Source: Geosiphon pyriformis
Lineage: Eukaryota; Glomeromycota; Glomeromycetes; Archaeosporales; Geosiphonaceae
DNA length: 32,187 bases
Assembly (NCBI GenBank): GCA_016748015.1
Contig: JAAOMT010000239.1
Span: 547,554 to 579,740 of the forward strand
Direction: 5' to 3'
Shown here: piece by piece, positions 1 through 9,790 of the stretch
Numbering within the stretch: the stretch's first letter is position 1
Layout of the letters: each line of letters begins with the position of its first letter
The notes under the pieces: model-generated
Databases searched by the model: none
The model's input: only the letters and a program-made list of their open reading frames with translations
Told to the model about the DNA's origin: nothing
Made by a program: the position numbers and the translations under genes

Positions 1-1360
1 GTGGTTGTTGTTGCTGTTGTTGTTGGTTTGTGAAGTAGCTTTCAACTTTTTTTGTGAGTTGGTCTATCTTCTCTTCAGCTGCTGAGCTGGTTTCTCTAAT
101 TGCAAGGTTTACAAGCTTGGTGTGATTTGCTTCTTCCATTGCTATTTCATAGCTCTTTGCATGTCTAATAGCAGTTGCTAAGTCTGCTGGAGCATGTGGA
201 TGGACTTTCTTAATCAGTTTGTCTTTTAACTCTGCTATAAACTGATCCAGAATTTGAGCATCAGAATAGTAGTCATTGGTTTCCAATTGTCGGATTCGTC
301 TGAGAAGTTTGTTAAATCTTCCAAGATAGGTCATAACAGTTTTAGATGTTTCTTGTTTGATATTGTGAAAGTGGTTTCTGAGAGTGATAGAGGTATTGTT
401 GTCAGTAAATTGTTGTAAAAAAGCATCTTTGAATGCTTGCCAGTTTTCAAATGGTTTTTCTAAATTTTCAAACCATTCTTCTGCTGTTCCTTGGAGAAAA
501 TAGGGAATTGCTTTGAGCATTCTTGCTGCAATCCAACCATTTGCATCTCCTGCTTTTTGAACTTTGTCAAGCCATTCTTGAGAACTAGTATCATTGTCTT
601 CACCAGTGAATTCTGGGATTTTTGCAATGTAAGCAGTTGCCATTTCTTCTTTGTTTTCTGTAATTTCTTCTGGTTTTAATTCAGTTTCTTCACTTTCCAA
701 GCTTTCTGAATGATTACTTTCATTTTCCTGTAAGTAATCAATGATATTGGCACTTGTTGATATTGGTTTCTACTGTTGAGTAGGATTTTTAGGTGACTAA
801 AAATCTTCTAGTCTGGAGAAGCGGTTGAGTGATGAATTTGGTGTTTGTGGTTGAACAAATGAAATTGGAAATGGTGTAATAGAAAGTGGTAATTTGACAC
901 TGGTTCCTTGTTCAGGTGTTCGCAAGTGTTTGGCAGTTGTTTTTTGTAATGTTGGAGTGTTTGGAGTGGTTTTTGAGTATTGCTTCAATCTTTGTTTGCC
1001 TTTGTTGTCTGTTTCTGTCTTTGATTCAAAGTCAAAAAAGTATTTAGACTGTATTGGGTATTTTTCTTTACAATACTCAATAATGTTAAAATTAAGTTCT
1101 TGGAAGTAAATAGCAAGTGTTTCACTGTTCAGGTCTTCTGTTCCTAATTGTGAATAGTGCACTAAATTATTGTAGAGGTTGCTTTTAACTTCTGAAATGT
1201 TGTAGTTTCCAAAAAGATAATTGTTGATGCAGTTTTCAATGTATTAGTATACTGATTTCTTTACAACTTCAATTCCGTCTGAAATGTTGAATCTTTGTTT
1301 GCAGTGGGTGTAAATTGACTGGTAATACTCTAGAGTTGCTGTGTTTGGTATGGTTGCCAC
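1..1360 (-). pseudogene. Element C gag (N-terminal and capsid-like part), with stop codons
   Basis: The product would be the structural Gag protein that packages retrotransposon RNA in cytoplasmic particles. The frame starts near a GTG (1360-1358) at the same place as in elements A and B, and aligns closely with B gag throughout: the segment at 1162-797, a Ser/Pro/Gln-rich linker, then a capsid-like retrotransposon-gag domain from about 643 to 130. Visible in-frame stops lie near 1246 (TAA where B has CAA, Gln), 799 and 771 (TAG). From about 770 to the edge the frame is open. The edge falls in a poly-Gln CAA/CAG stretch just before the expected CCHC knuckle. At the stop near 1246, B retains the sense codon, which supports decay by point mutation. 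Confidence 0.85.
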
Positions 1361-1405
1361 TTTGAATTTGTTGTTACTGTGTTATTTCTGTGGAAGAGCA
1401 CCAAA

Positions 1406-2396
1406 TGTTACTGGAGGTTTTTGGTCTCTTTTCTTGAATGTTGTAACTGTCTGTTGGTTGCAAATTCACGTTTTCTAGAAGTAGTTGAACCTCCAATAAC
1501 TGAATTTATCTTCAAATTATCTCCTATAATTTGAACTGCTGGGCTTATAAGTGGAATAGCCAATTTCTTGCCAGTTACTTTATGTAGTTATGTTGTAGTA
1601 AATGTCAACTCTTTCCCAGGAATTGCTCGTCTGGAAGCTCACTAAAAATGTGTAGTTACTTTGCTGTGAAAGTCAACTCTTCTACAGGAATCTTGTCTGT
1701 AGGCTACTCTAATGATTGTAATAAGAAAAAAAAATAAAAATAAAAGAAATGTAAAAAAAATAGGATTTTATCAAGGGAAACATTTTCTATTCAGGCCTGG
1801 AATCACTAACAGTTTACTGAAATTGGTAGCTAATCAATTTCGAAATATTAGTTCGATTTTGGGGATTTTCCAAGTACAATAATTAAAGAATTTGGTTTTT
1901 CGAATTATTTGATATTTATTTCTTTTTGTGTATATAGAAACAGTTCTAAGTAATAAATCTAAAGTAAGATACATTTTCTTGAAGAGAAAAGCTTTTCTTT
2001 TATACAACTTGTTGTAGTACTAGTCTATAAACTTGCACTTTTTCTTTTTGCCCAAATTTTGGCGAACTAAAGATACATTTTGATGAACTACAAGTTATTT
2101 TGCTAAACTATTAATTAATTTGGGTAAACTATTCATAATTTCGGTGACTTTCTGTAAATTTCAGTGAATTTCTGTAAATTTCAGCAAATTTTAGAATATT
2201 ACAAAGTTCAGAGTATTGTGTAATTTGATCATTTTACTTTCTGTTATACTAATTAGATTCTTTTAATTGAATCATGATATGTGATAATTGATTAAATAAT
2301 AAATAATAATTTGAAATAATATTAATATACTAATTAATTATAGGAATTATAAGGGTAATTTCATGCTAATTAATAGCTAAAATTCTACTGGTAACA
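1406..2396 (-). repeat. 5' LTR of element C (991 bp)
   Basis: Ends are TGTTACCAG (2396 side) and GTAACA (1406 side), giving a 6-bp terminal inverted repeat TGTTAC/GTAACA. Most of its length matches the two B LTRs in reverse complement. It holds a seven-copy 20-bp motif array at 2057-2187 and a TATAAAAG box at 2004-1997 on the minus strand. Directly inside it lies the shared sequence TTTGGTGCTC (1405-1396), the probable primer-binding region. Confidence 0.9.
2057..2187 (-). promoter_or_regulatory. Seven-copy 20-bp-phased motif array in LTR C (putative upstream activating array)
   Basis: Degenerate copies of TTTCGGCGAA (plus-strand reading) begin at 2057, 2078, 2098, 2118, 2138, 2158 and 2178, so the spacing is 20 bp apart from one step of 21. 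The core is close to the palindrome TTCG-S-CGAA. It lies 50-180 bp upstream of the minus-strand TATA box. The B LTRs have the same array with six copies. A regulatory role is inferred from position and phasing. Confidence 0.75.
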
Positions 2397-2642
2397 ACAT
2401 TTATGGAAGATATTGTACTAGGAGAATCATCAACTATCAAGCTGAACAAGCAATTGACAAAACTACGGTTTCAGGAAACTACTAATAAACTGTTACCTTT
2501 AAATCTCTGTCCATTATACAATGAACTCAATTGGAAAAACCTTTAGACAAAATACCTTCAGATTATTATTGTTACCAATTACTTTGAGCACCAAGTTATG
2601 AGTTTGTTATTCACAAAACACTCCAAAGAAACATTTGTAACA
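2397..2642 (+). repeat. 3' portion of element A 5' LTR (remainder displaced left of window by C)
   Basis: Aligns with the last 244 bp of the 3' LTR (about 18937-19180) and ends in the same GTAACA. The break at 2396/2397 coincides with the end of LTR C. In the 3' LTR the uninterrupted sequence reads ATAC-TTATGG where this copy has ACAT-TTATGG. The first 640 bp or so of this LTR should therefore lie on the far side of element C. Confidence 0.88.
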
Positions 2643-2653
2643 TTTGGTGCTCC
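2643..2653 (+). promoter_or_regulatory. Primer-binding region of element A (TTTGGTGCTCC)
   Basis: It lies directly after the LTR end. The first ten bases, TTTGGTGCTC, are identical at the same place in B (10553-10562) and C (1405-1396, minus). TGGTGCTC would pair with a primer tRNA ending in GAGCACCA. GAGCACCAA also occurs inside the A LTR at 2586-2594, which makes a local hairpin possible. No specific tRNA is identified. Confidence 0.65.
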
Positions 2654-2704
2654 CTGTGAGGTATAATCCTACAGAGAACTAGCACCAATAAGAACAAACC
2701 AAAA

Positions 2705-4565
2705 GTGACAGAATCAGAAAATATAGGAACAAACCATTTAGGATTCATGAAATCCTTGTTTTAACAATACAGCCAACAATTAGAATTAAACAGTAATTAT
2801 TATCTAGCCAAATCAGTCTTCAATTTCTATGTCAATGACAAAATTACTGAATACTTAAGAGGAACAGTTAACATTGAAGCAGCAAGAAAAAACTTTTACA
2901 CAGAATTATTTTAACACACCAACTTACCAAGAAACTATAGTTTCGCACCAATAATCAGAGAAATTAACCAAACTATTGAAAGGTACACTCAACAACAATT
3001 TCCTATTACCTATGCAGATAAAGGCAAAGGAAGGTTACAAACACCAGCAGTAATACTTAAAGAGATACAACTACCAACCTGGAAGAAACAAAGAATTGAA
3101 TCCCCACCATATCCATCATATCATCACACACCTGGAAGCACTATCAATATTTCATCGGCAGGCGCATTCACACCAAACGTGACATCAACATTTGGACAAT
3201 TTCCATTCCAAAGTAAACAAAAGAAAGCGGAGTTATTAAAACCATATGGCAAATATTTCAAGAGATTTAAATTATGATCACCAACGCCATCAGGAATTCA
3301 ATTACTGCCACCTCCACCAAATTTTGGAATCTCTGATTCATGGGAAATAACAGAATCAGAAGAAAAAGAAGAAAAAGAAACTGAGGATCAAGAATTCACT
3401 TACCAGAATCTGATCACTAAAAACCCGGAATTTGAAATCCCAAATCTTTAGAACCAGTAAAATTTAAATTCAATAAATTCAAAAGTTGAAACTCTGAATA
3501 TTCAGACACCGCCAACTCAAGATAATTGAAACCCTGATTTAATTAATCAACTAAACTTATCTCCAGTAATTGTTATCAATCAACCACCAATTGATTCAAT
3601 AGCCAAACCCATCCAGCAGCCACTTCAACTACCATCTCAACAAAATCAACAACCACTTCAACAGCCACCACAATCACCCAACTTAGATCCAATAGTCTAT
3701 GCACCAATTGCGAAATTGGATAATTTCACCAGCAAAAAGAACGATGCTCAAGTATGGCTGAACAATGTGGAAAAAGCCATCACAGCCAATGGATGGAATG
3801 ACATCTGAGCAATGCAAGCCATTCCCTATTTTTTCAAAGATACTGCCAATTTATGGTATTAGAGCTTGATTAATAAACCACAAGACTTCAATGCCTTCAA
3901 AGTGGAATTTTTAAGATATTTCAGCAACAATAATAGTATCAATTACCTAGTCAATACATTTATTACTATGAAGCAAGGAAAAATAGAAGCAGTCACCACT
4001 TATCTGGAACACTTTCATAGAAATTTGCACCAGATCCAGACAATTGATGCCAACTATTTTACAGTGCCACAGATCCTTAACCAGTTTATCTGTAGCCTGC
4101 ACAGCAGCATCTTGCAACATATATGCCCATTGCATCCAGGCACCCTTCAAGATACAATTACACATGCCAGAAATTTTGAATCAGCTGAGTCTAAGGCCAA
4201 CCACGCCCAAGCTGTTAATTTAGTGATGAACGGATCATCTGAATTGGACTCCAAATTGAAACAATTCAGTAATTCAATTAATCAAAAATTAGAAGAATAC
4301 TTAGCTGACAATTGTGCAATTTATCAACCACCTCAATGATGCAGCAATTTAAGAAACTACAATCATTCCCAAAATTAAGCACATCCCTCAACATCAGCCA
4401 ATCAGCAATGGCAGCCAGAGACACATGTCTACCACAACTGTGATAAACAAGAGCACATTAGAGCAAACTGCAATGCTTATAACCACCAGCGATTGGGAAA
4501 TTAATATAGAAACCCCGATCACCAATTTCAAACTCCAAGATATCAACAAAATCAGAAACAATATT
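2705..4565 (+). pseudogene. Element A gag, decayed
   Basis: Structural Gag. The frame runs unbroken by indels from a GTG at 2705. An N-terminal helical part (about 2705-3030) is followed by a Pro/Gln/Ser-rich linker (3030-3690), then a retrotransposon-gag capsid-like domain (about 3697-4320) that aligns with B and F gag, and a degenerate CCHC knuckle at 4430-4474. The first knuckle Cys is Tyr (TAC at 4430, expected TGC), while the other three ligands remain. In-frame stops include TGA at 3806, where B has Arg and F has Lys, and TAG in the W-Y-stop-S motif near 3860, where F has Gln. The same frame leads into protease without a stop or frameshift signal, which implies one Gag-Pol polyprotein. 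Confidence 0.85.
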
Positions 4566-4599
4566 AAAACACCTACTTGTCAATGATGCAGCAGCCAAT

Positions 4600-4725
4600 T
4601 TACCAAGCACCAGTATATCAGACTCTAGTTTATCAACTGCAGCCACCAGCAATATATCAACCACAGCCACCAGTAATATATCAACTGCAGCCACAAGTAA
4701 TCTATCAACCCCAATCAATTCAGAC
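4600..4725 (+). repeat. Tandem YQPQPP-coding repeat between gag knuckle and protease
   Basis: About five imperfect copies of a 24-30-bp unit encode Tyr-Gln followed by Pro/Gln-rich residues (YQPQPP-like). B has a similar unrepeated Tyr/Gln/Pro-rich stretch at the same place (about 12130-12330). It is probably a disordered linker between nucleocapsid and protease whose copy number varies by slippage. Confidence 0.7.
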
Positions 4726-4989
4726 ACCACCCCAAAATTCAGTTAATATAACATCAGGCCACTCCAGACTTAGAATTACACAAAACTGGAGATCGACGAT
4801 GGTTGTCCACCAACTGATCTCCAGTTTTTTCAACTCACCATCAGGATTGCATTTTCGAAATTTGGGTACCAGTGCCACCCAAAACCCAAATTCTCAGAAC
4901 TATTTAAGTCTTCTGGTTACCCCAAAAGATGCCACCACCAACAATTCGGGACCCAACCAACAACAAACACTTACCAGCAACATTTCACC

Positions 4990-5757
4990 AACAACTGTCA
5001 CCAATGACGAATTGCTTGCAGCCATCTTTCTCTTTGACTTGGAAGAAACAATCAAAATTCTATTATTCAGTGGAGCAGCTTTGGAAGAAAAGCCAATCAC
5101 CACCATGTATACAGATGCCAAAATCAATGGCCATGCCATCAAACTAATCTTGGATAGTGGATCAGCTGGCAGCATCATAACAAGACAACTCATGGATCAG
5201 TTAGGTTGCTGAGTTGACCAAACTGCCAATGCAAGGATCATCACAGCTGATGGAGCAACCAAAACTCCAATAGGTGAAATAGACAACCTACCTATCAAAA
5301 TTAATAGCATCACAGTACCCATCAAAGTCTTTGTAATAGAAGCCACACAATACCAGGCTTTGGTGGGTAACAATTGGTTGTCAAAAACCCATGCTACCCT
5401 TGATTGGACCACCTAAGAACTACAATTAATCTTTGGTGGTCAGCATACTTAAACACCAGCCATTTGTGGCCACTTTAAGCCAAGCAATATTCAACTGCTC
5501 ATCAAGTTCGAAAAAGAAACAAGGAAACCGACCTGGGAAGCCTACCAAGTCTCATGGACTGATGAAGACCACAACAAGCTATCACTGATACTTTCTTGGG
5601 ACAATAAGGGAAAAGGGAAGGAAAACAAGAAACTTATCTGGAAAACCAACCAAAACTGAGAAATGGATAATGACCAAGACAAACCAGCCAACTGGAAGTG
5701 GGAAGAAACTGATAAGGGAAAGAAGAAAGAAGAAAAAACCACTCTCATCAACAGCAC
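4990..5757 (+). pseudogene. Element A retropepsin-like aspartic protease, decayed
   Basis: This domain would cleave the Gag-Pol polyprotein. The catalytic motif LILDSGSAGSIIT (about 5149-5187) is intact and is preceded by a conserved segment ending in TTMYTDA. ITADG and the GNNWL block (about 5365-5385) mark the rest of the fold and align with B and F. Stops inside it include TGA at 5210, TAA at about 5414 (B and F both have CAA, Gln) and TAA near 5450. A charged Lys/Trp-rich tail follows, up to a TAG at 5758. The frame is the same as gag upstream and as the Cys-rich module downstream. Confidence 0.85.
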
Positions 5758-5814
5758 TTAGAGTTCAGACATGTACACTTTATCACCACCAACCAATTAT
5801 CATTGACCAAAATT

Positions 5815-6450
5815 GGAATGCATTAATTGTGGCAAGAAATTGTTAACAATGAGTGCATGCTGTGGCGACAATGAGGAATACTCCACGGCCACAAGATTTT
5901 ACTGCCGCCCATGTATCATAGAACACTTTGAATGACCAAAACAACAAGGAAAGTGGGATAACCAACCATGTCTCACATATGGAACTATTCTACCAGACAA
6001 AGAAATATGGAGTGACATTCCTGGGCATGGAGGAACGTGTAATAAGACATGTCAGTACACTATACTAATAAATAATTGGATAAGCAAAGAAACACCAATT
6101 GATGACACCTGGAAATGAGCATTGCAATGATTGGAAGGATATTCCCACGACAAAGACGAACTATGGAGAATGGCGTATGCAAAAGTAGAAGGCGTGACAA
6201 CCAGCAAACTACTAGAGATAAAAAATAATCCTTTATCACTTCCCGAACTCAAATATGAGCAAACTTTTGACATCTTTGGCAACATTGAGGATGACCTCGA
6301 AGAATTTTATAAACATTATCAGCATTTGGCACCTACTAGGAAAGAACAAGAGCAATGTTTAGAGCAGTTGAATACTCGATTATGTCAACATTGCTTAATC
6401 CCATGTGACTTTCAGTATTGTAATGAGTGTGATCTCATCTACAATCCACC
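5815..6450 (+). pseudogene. Element A Cys-rich module between protease and dUTPase (function unknown)
   Basis: I do not recognise this domain, but it is conserved in A, B and F. Order: a CxxC pair (5823 region), a second CxxC after about 25 residues, a GKWDxxPCLxxG block, a GGTCxxTCQYT block (about 6030-6065), a helical stretch with the EGYSHDKDEL segment, and a C-terminal cluster LCxxCxxPCxxxxCxxC (about 6383-6430). The spacing suggests several zinc sites. Stops at 5932, 6117 and 6129 interrupt it, the last two being TGA where F has Arg. Part of it lies in the long open stretch 6131-7429. The role is unknown; zinc-dependent nucleic-acid or protein binding is one possibility. Confidence 0.75.
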
Positions 6451-6669
6451 ACCACGCATGATCTACACAATCCCAAAGGAAAAGGAACCAATCAGCAGTT
6501 GCACATCAGAATCAGAATTACTGTTTGATCCCGATTCAAACTCCAACAACGATGATAACAAAAACACTGGTTCCAGCTCTGTCCAATATGATGAGAGAAA
6601 TAACAATGATTCCAACTCAGATTTAAACTCCGATCCAAATTATGGACAATATATTGCACTTCCTGACCT

Positions 6670-7135
6670 CACCAAGGAACAGGAACTTAAATGGTTCAAC
6701 AATAATAATGAAGGTATTATGTCAGAATGCATGCATGATACTGATGCTGGGTTTGATTTGAGGTATTCAGGAAAAAATGCCATCAAATTGGAACCACATT
6801 CACACATCTGCCTGGATTTGAAAATAGCACTGGAAATTCTGACAACAACAATGGTTCAATTAGCATTTAGGAATAGTTTAATAAAAAGAGGAATTAATAT
6901 AAGAGGAGGAATAATTGATGCTGGATATGTGGAAAATATTATTACTATGCTACAAAATGACTCAGAAAAGGCTTATATAATAGAGCCCAACAAAAAAATA
7001 GCACAGACAATATTTCTGCCTCTGGTTAGAGTAGCTCAGTTAGTATCAGTGGGAAAGAGGGAGGAATTAGGAATAACAGTAAGAGGGATACAGAGATTCG
7101 GATCGACAGGTAAAGTAGATGTACCAGTCAATATG
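6670..7135 (+). pseudogene. Element A dUTPase domain (trimeric type)
   Basis: Trimeric dUTPases hydrolyse dUTP to dUMP and keep uracil out of newly made DNA. All five family motifs can be placed: motif 1 AGFDLRYS (about 6745-6768), motif 2 in degraded form (FRNSLIKRGI, about 6868-6897), motif 3 GIIDAGY (about 6907-6927), motif 4 KKIAQTIFLP (about 6989-7018) and motif 5 RGIQRFGSTG (about 7082-7111). The Gly that often precedes FGSTG is Arg here but Gly in B and F. This is the best-preserved stretch of A, with no stop between 6131 and 7427. It lies between protease and reverse transcriptase. Confidence 0.88.
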
Positions 7136-7429
7136 GCAGAAAAAGAAATTGTTGACCAAGAGAAAATTATCTCAACAGGTCAAACAATTTTCATTCCACC
7201 ATATGGCCAGTACATAATAGGAATAAAGCAAGAAGTAAAAGAACAAAATCAGATTTTTGAAGCAAAACCAACCCTTTGTGAATCAGGAAAGATTGAACTT
7301 ATCAATCTCTATATACCAGCCAAAGATTACAGCCACATCAAAATTCCCATCTACAATAACACAGGAAATGTCATAGTAATACCAGCCAGAATCACTATTG
7401 GATACTTAAGCACTGAAATAGAAGATTAA
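7136..7429 (+). pseudogene. Element A beta-rich linker domain between dUTPase and RT
   Basis: About 97 residues with alternating hydrophobics, ending at TAA 7427. It contains an LINLYIPAKD segment followed by an IPIYNNTGNVIVIPA segment. This resembles, in position and pattern, the small beta domain many Ty3/gypsy Pol proteins have just before RT. B (about 14360-14690) and F (about 31255-31560) have counterparts with the pattern N(I/L)xIPxxxK and xxxIGxIxxxI. Its function is unknown. The same frame continues into RT. Confidence 0.6.
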
Positions 7430-7544
7430 TCACCAAGCACCATTCCGGACTTTCTACAGCTTTGTGGATATGTCAATATCACATCACAAATGATATATGG
7501 ATAAAGCAAATGTTATTTGCTCCAACCAGAACAATTAGAACAAA

Positions 7545-8470
7545 TAAACATGAGAAACTTAGATCCACTCCAATGTATGCAACTTAAGATGTTGCTCAAC
7601 AATTTCAACAACATCTTTGTCAGCAAAAACAAGTTTGGCCAAACGGACATCATTCAGCATTAGATCAAGACTAGAGATGCAATGCCAATTAAACAAAGAG
7701 TATACAGAGTACTACCAGCTAGTCACAAGATTATCCATTAAGAGATAAATTGAATGTTTGACAACAGGCTAATTTAGCCATCAATAAATCCATGGTTATC
7801 ACCAGTGGTATTCATCTGGAAAAAGAATAGGAAAATCCGCTTTTGTGTGGATTATAGAAAACTCAATAGAGTAACTCATGGAGATAGCTACCTCACTCCA
7901 CGGATCTAAGAATTATTTGATGCTTTTAGTGGAAACAAATAGTTTTCAACATTAAACCTGGACAATAGTTACTGGCAAGTAGCCATGGACCCAGCTGACA
8001 AAGAAAAGACAGCATTTATCACCAGAAAAGAGAATTTTGAATTTGAAGTAATGCCATTTGGCTTAACCAATGCATCAGCCACTTTCCAATAGCTAATGAA
8101 AATTGTTTATATGGGCTTATTATGAAAATCAGTAGTTGTATACTTAGACAACACCAATGTATTCTCAAAAACATTTGATGATCATCTTCATCATCTTCAA
8201 CAAGTGTTCAAAAGACTAAAAAGAGCAGGACTAAAGTTAAATACAACAAAGTGCTTTTTTGGCAAGACAGAACTAAAATTCTTGGGACACATAGTCAGCA
8301 AAGATGGCATTAAAACAGATCCAGAGAAAATAGAGATAGTAAAAAACTTTCTAATGCCAACCAATATGACAGAACTGAAATCATTTTTAAGATTTGCCAG
8401 CTATTATCAACATTTTATCAAGAACCTTTCCAAGATAGTGCAGCCACTCAACCAACTGCAAATCAAAAAT
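7545..8470 (+). pseudogene. Element A reverse transcriptase, decayed
   Basis: RNA-dependent DNA polymerase of the Ty3 type. The fingers and palm are recognisable: IRFCVDYRKLN (about 7835-7868), motif A F-S-T-L-N-L (7943-7960), the FGLTNA block (about 8057-8075), YLDN (8141-8152) and FLGHIVSKDG (about 8279-8310). Both metal-binding positions are damaged. The motif A Asp is Asn (AAC, 7955) and the second Asp of YxDD is Asn (AAC, 8150). Stops where B or F keeps the residue include TAG for Gln near 7662 and 7778. TGA at 7751 and 8123 probably replaces Trp, and TAG at 7940 stands where F has Trp and B has Tyr. No indel is seen. Confidence 0.9.
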
Positions 8471-8942
8471 ACAAAATATGAATGAACAGAAAGTCAACAA
8501 GAAGCTTTTGATATTCTGAAAAGAAAGCTTATTCAAACTTCAGTACTGATCTATCCAGATCACAGCAAACCATTTATCATTACTACTAATGCATCTGGCC
8601 AAGCATTGAGAGCAGTACTATCTCAGAGAGGACCAAACGGCAGAGAACATCCAGTAGCATATGCCAGCAGAGATTTAACACCAGCTGAAAAGAACTATGG
8701 AACACCGGAACAAGAACACTTAGCAATATACTGAGCAGTTATGAAATGAAAAAAATACTTGAGCCAGAAGTTTGAAGTATACACAGATCACAAAGAATTA
8801 ACATCATTTCAAAAACAAAAATTTGAAGATGGAAGACAGTCAAGATGAAAAATGGCACTTGCACCATATAATTATACTATACATTATAAAAAGGGAAAAA
8901 ACAATGGAAATGCTGACAGTTTGTTACAAATGAGACAAATCT
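8471..8942 (+). pseudogene. Element A RNase H domain, decayed
   Basis: RNase H removes the RNA strand of the replication hybrid. The usual T-D-A-S-G start reads T-N-A-S-G (AAT, 8588), so the first catalytic Asp is lost. YASRDLTPAEKNY (about 8662-8700), EQEHLAIY and YTDHKEL (about 8777-8797) are in place. TGA codons at 8483, 8732, 8747 and 8846 sit where Ty3/gypsy enzymes usually have Trp. The gag-pol frame ends at TAA near 8942. Confidence 0.87.
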
Positions 8943-9120
8943 AAGAACATTTCAACCCAAAAATATAACAAAACCAGGACAATACCAATGAAAAATATAA
9001 CAAAAGATGAACATACAAAAATATTAACAACTGCTACATTATATAAACACTCAACAGTTCAAGGAGAATTTATCTCAAACAGAATGAAAGAATATCAAAC
9101 AACAATCAAAATATTTTATC
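8943..9120 (+). other. RNase H to integrase spacer with a reading-frame change
   Basis: Gag through RNase H lies in one frame, while integrase continues in the next frame from at least 9121. The stretch between is AT-rich with several stops in all frames. A third-frame stretch near 9064-9150 looks protein-like. A small indel in the copy or a true frameshift site would both fit. B and F do not cover this region, so I cannot decide. Confidence 0.55.
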
Positions 9121-9573
9121 ACTTACCAAAATATACTTTATCAGAAAAATAGAAGAAATCTAGAGCAACCAACCAGAGTAATTACAGAGCCAGAAAAAGA
9201 GACAATATTATTCAACATGCACTCAAATCCAACAGCAGAACACTTTTACAAAGAAGTAACTATGGAAAGAACCAGAAAAAGATACTATTGACCATTAATA
9301 TATCCAGACATCATCCAAAATTGTGATGCTTGTCAGCGAAGAGAAGGTATAAAACCCAGTGAACCATTAAGACCAATCAAAGTGGGACAACCATTCAACC
9401 ATATTGGAATTGATTTAGTCAGACCATTAACAATTACCAGCGGAAAAAACAGATACATAGCAGTAACCATAGACTATCTCACTAAATGGCCAGAGACAAA
9501 AGCAATTCAAAGAGCGGATGCAGAATCCATTGCCAAATTCATTCATCAAGATTTAATTTGTTGACATGGATGT
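9121..9573 (+). pseudogene. Element A integrase, N-terminal part (split by element B)
   Basis: Integrase inserts the cDNA into host DNA. An HHCC zinc domain begins around 9217 (His...His, then CDACQ near 9325-9340), followed by the core start HIGIDLVRPL with the first catalytic Asp (about 9403-9430) and the block IDYLTKWPE. TGA codons at 9289 (probably Trp) and 9562 (probably Arg) are visible. The coding sequence stops at 9573, where the LTR of B starts, and resumes in frame at 16794 after one copy of ATGT is removed. Confidence 0.9.
9570..9573 (+). repeat. Target-site duplication of element B, left copy (ATGT)
   Basis: ATGT at 9570-9573 precedes the LTR and recurs at 16790-16793 after the 3' LTR. 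Removing B and one ATGT restores continuous integrase reading across the junction (Gly-Cys-Pro-Lys-Glu). This confirms the insertion and its 4-bp duplication. Confidence 0.92.
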
Positions 9574-9790
9574 TGTTACCAGATGAAATTAGAGATATTA
9601 TTTAGTATGAAACTATCTTATAATTCTTATCATTAATTAGCATATATTATCATTTCAAATTATCACTTATAACATTAGCAAAAATGTCCGAAATTATCAT
9701 TAATTAATAACCCAAATTGTACACAACACAAATGTAACCTAATTGCGATGATCAATCATGCAATACCCCGAACTATGTAACATTCAGAAG

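Larger units (their letters stand above)
1..2396 (-). mobile_element. Ty3/gypsy-type element C, 5' LTR and partial gag, truncated by left window edge
   Basis: Reading on the minus strand, an LTR (2396 to 1406) is followed by the primer-site sequence and a gag frame that runs off position 1. It belongs to the same family as element B: LTR ends, the 20-bp motif array, TATA region and gag all align by eye with B. Pol and the 3' LTR must lie left of the window. The bases right of its LTR are ACAT (2397-2400), the complement of the ATGT that flanks B, so the probable target duplication is ATGT in the element's own orientation. The element interrupts the 5' LTR of element A. Confidence 0.9.

Noticed and set aside
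7751-8848. UGA read as Trp (alternative genetic code)
   Set aside because: TAA and TAG also appear at Gln positions, TGG is used freely in the same frames, and the kinase frame ends at TGA. Deamination explains all of these.
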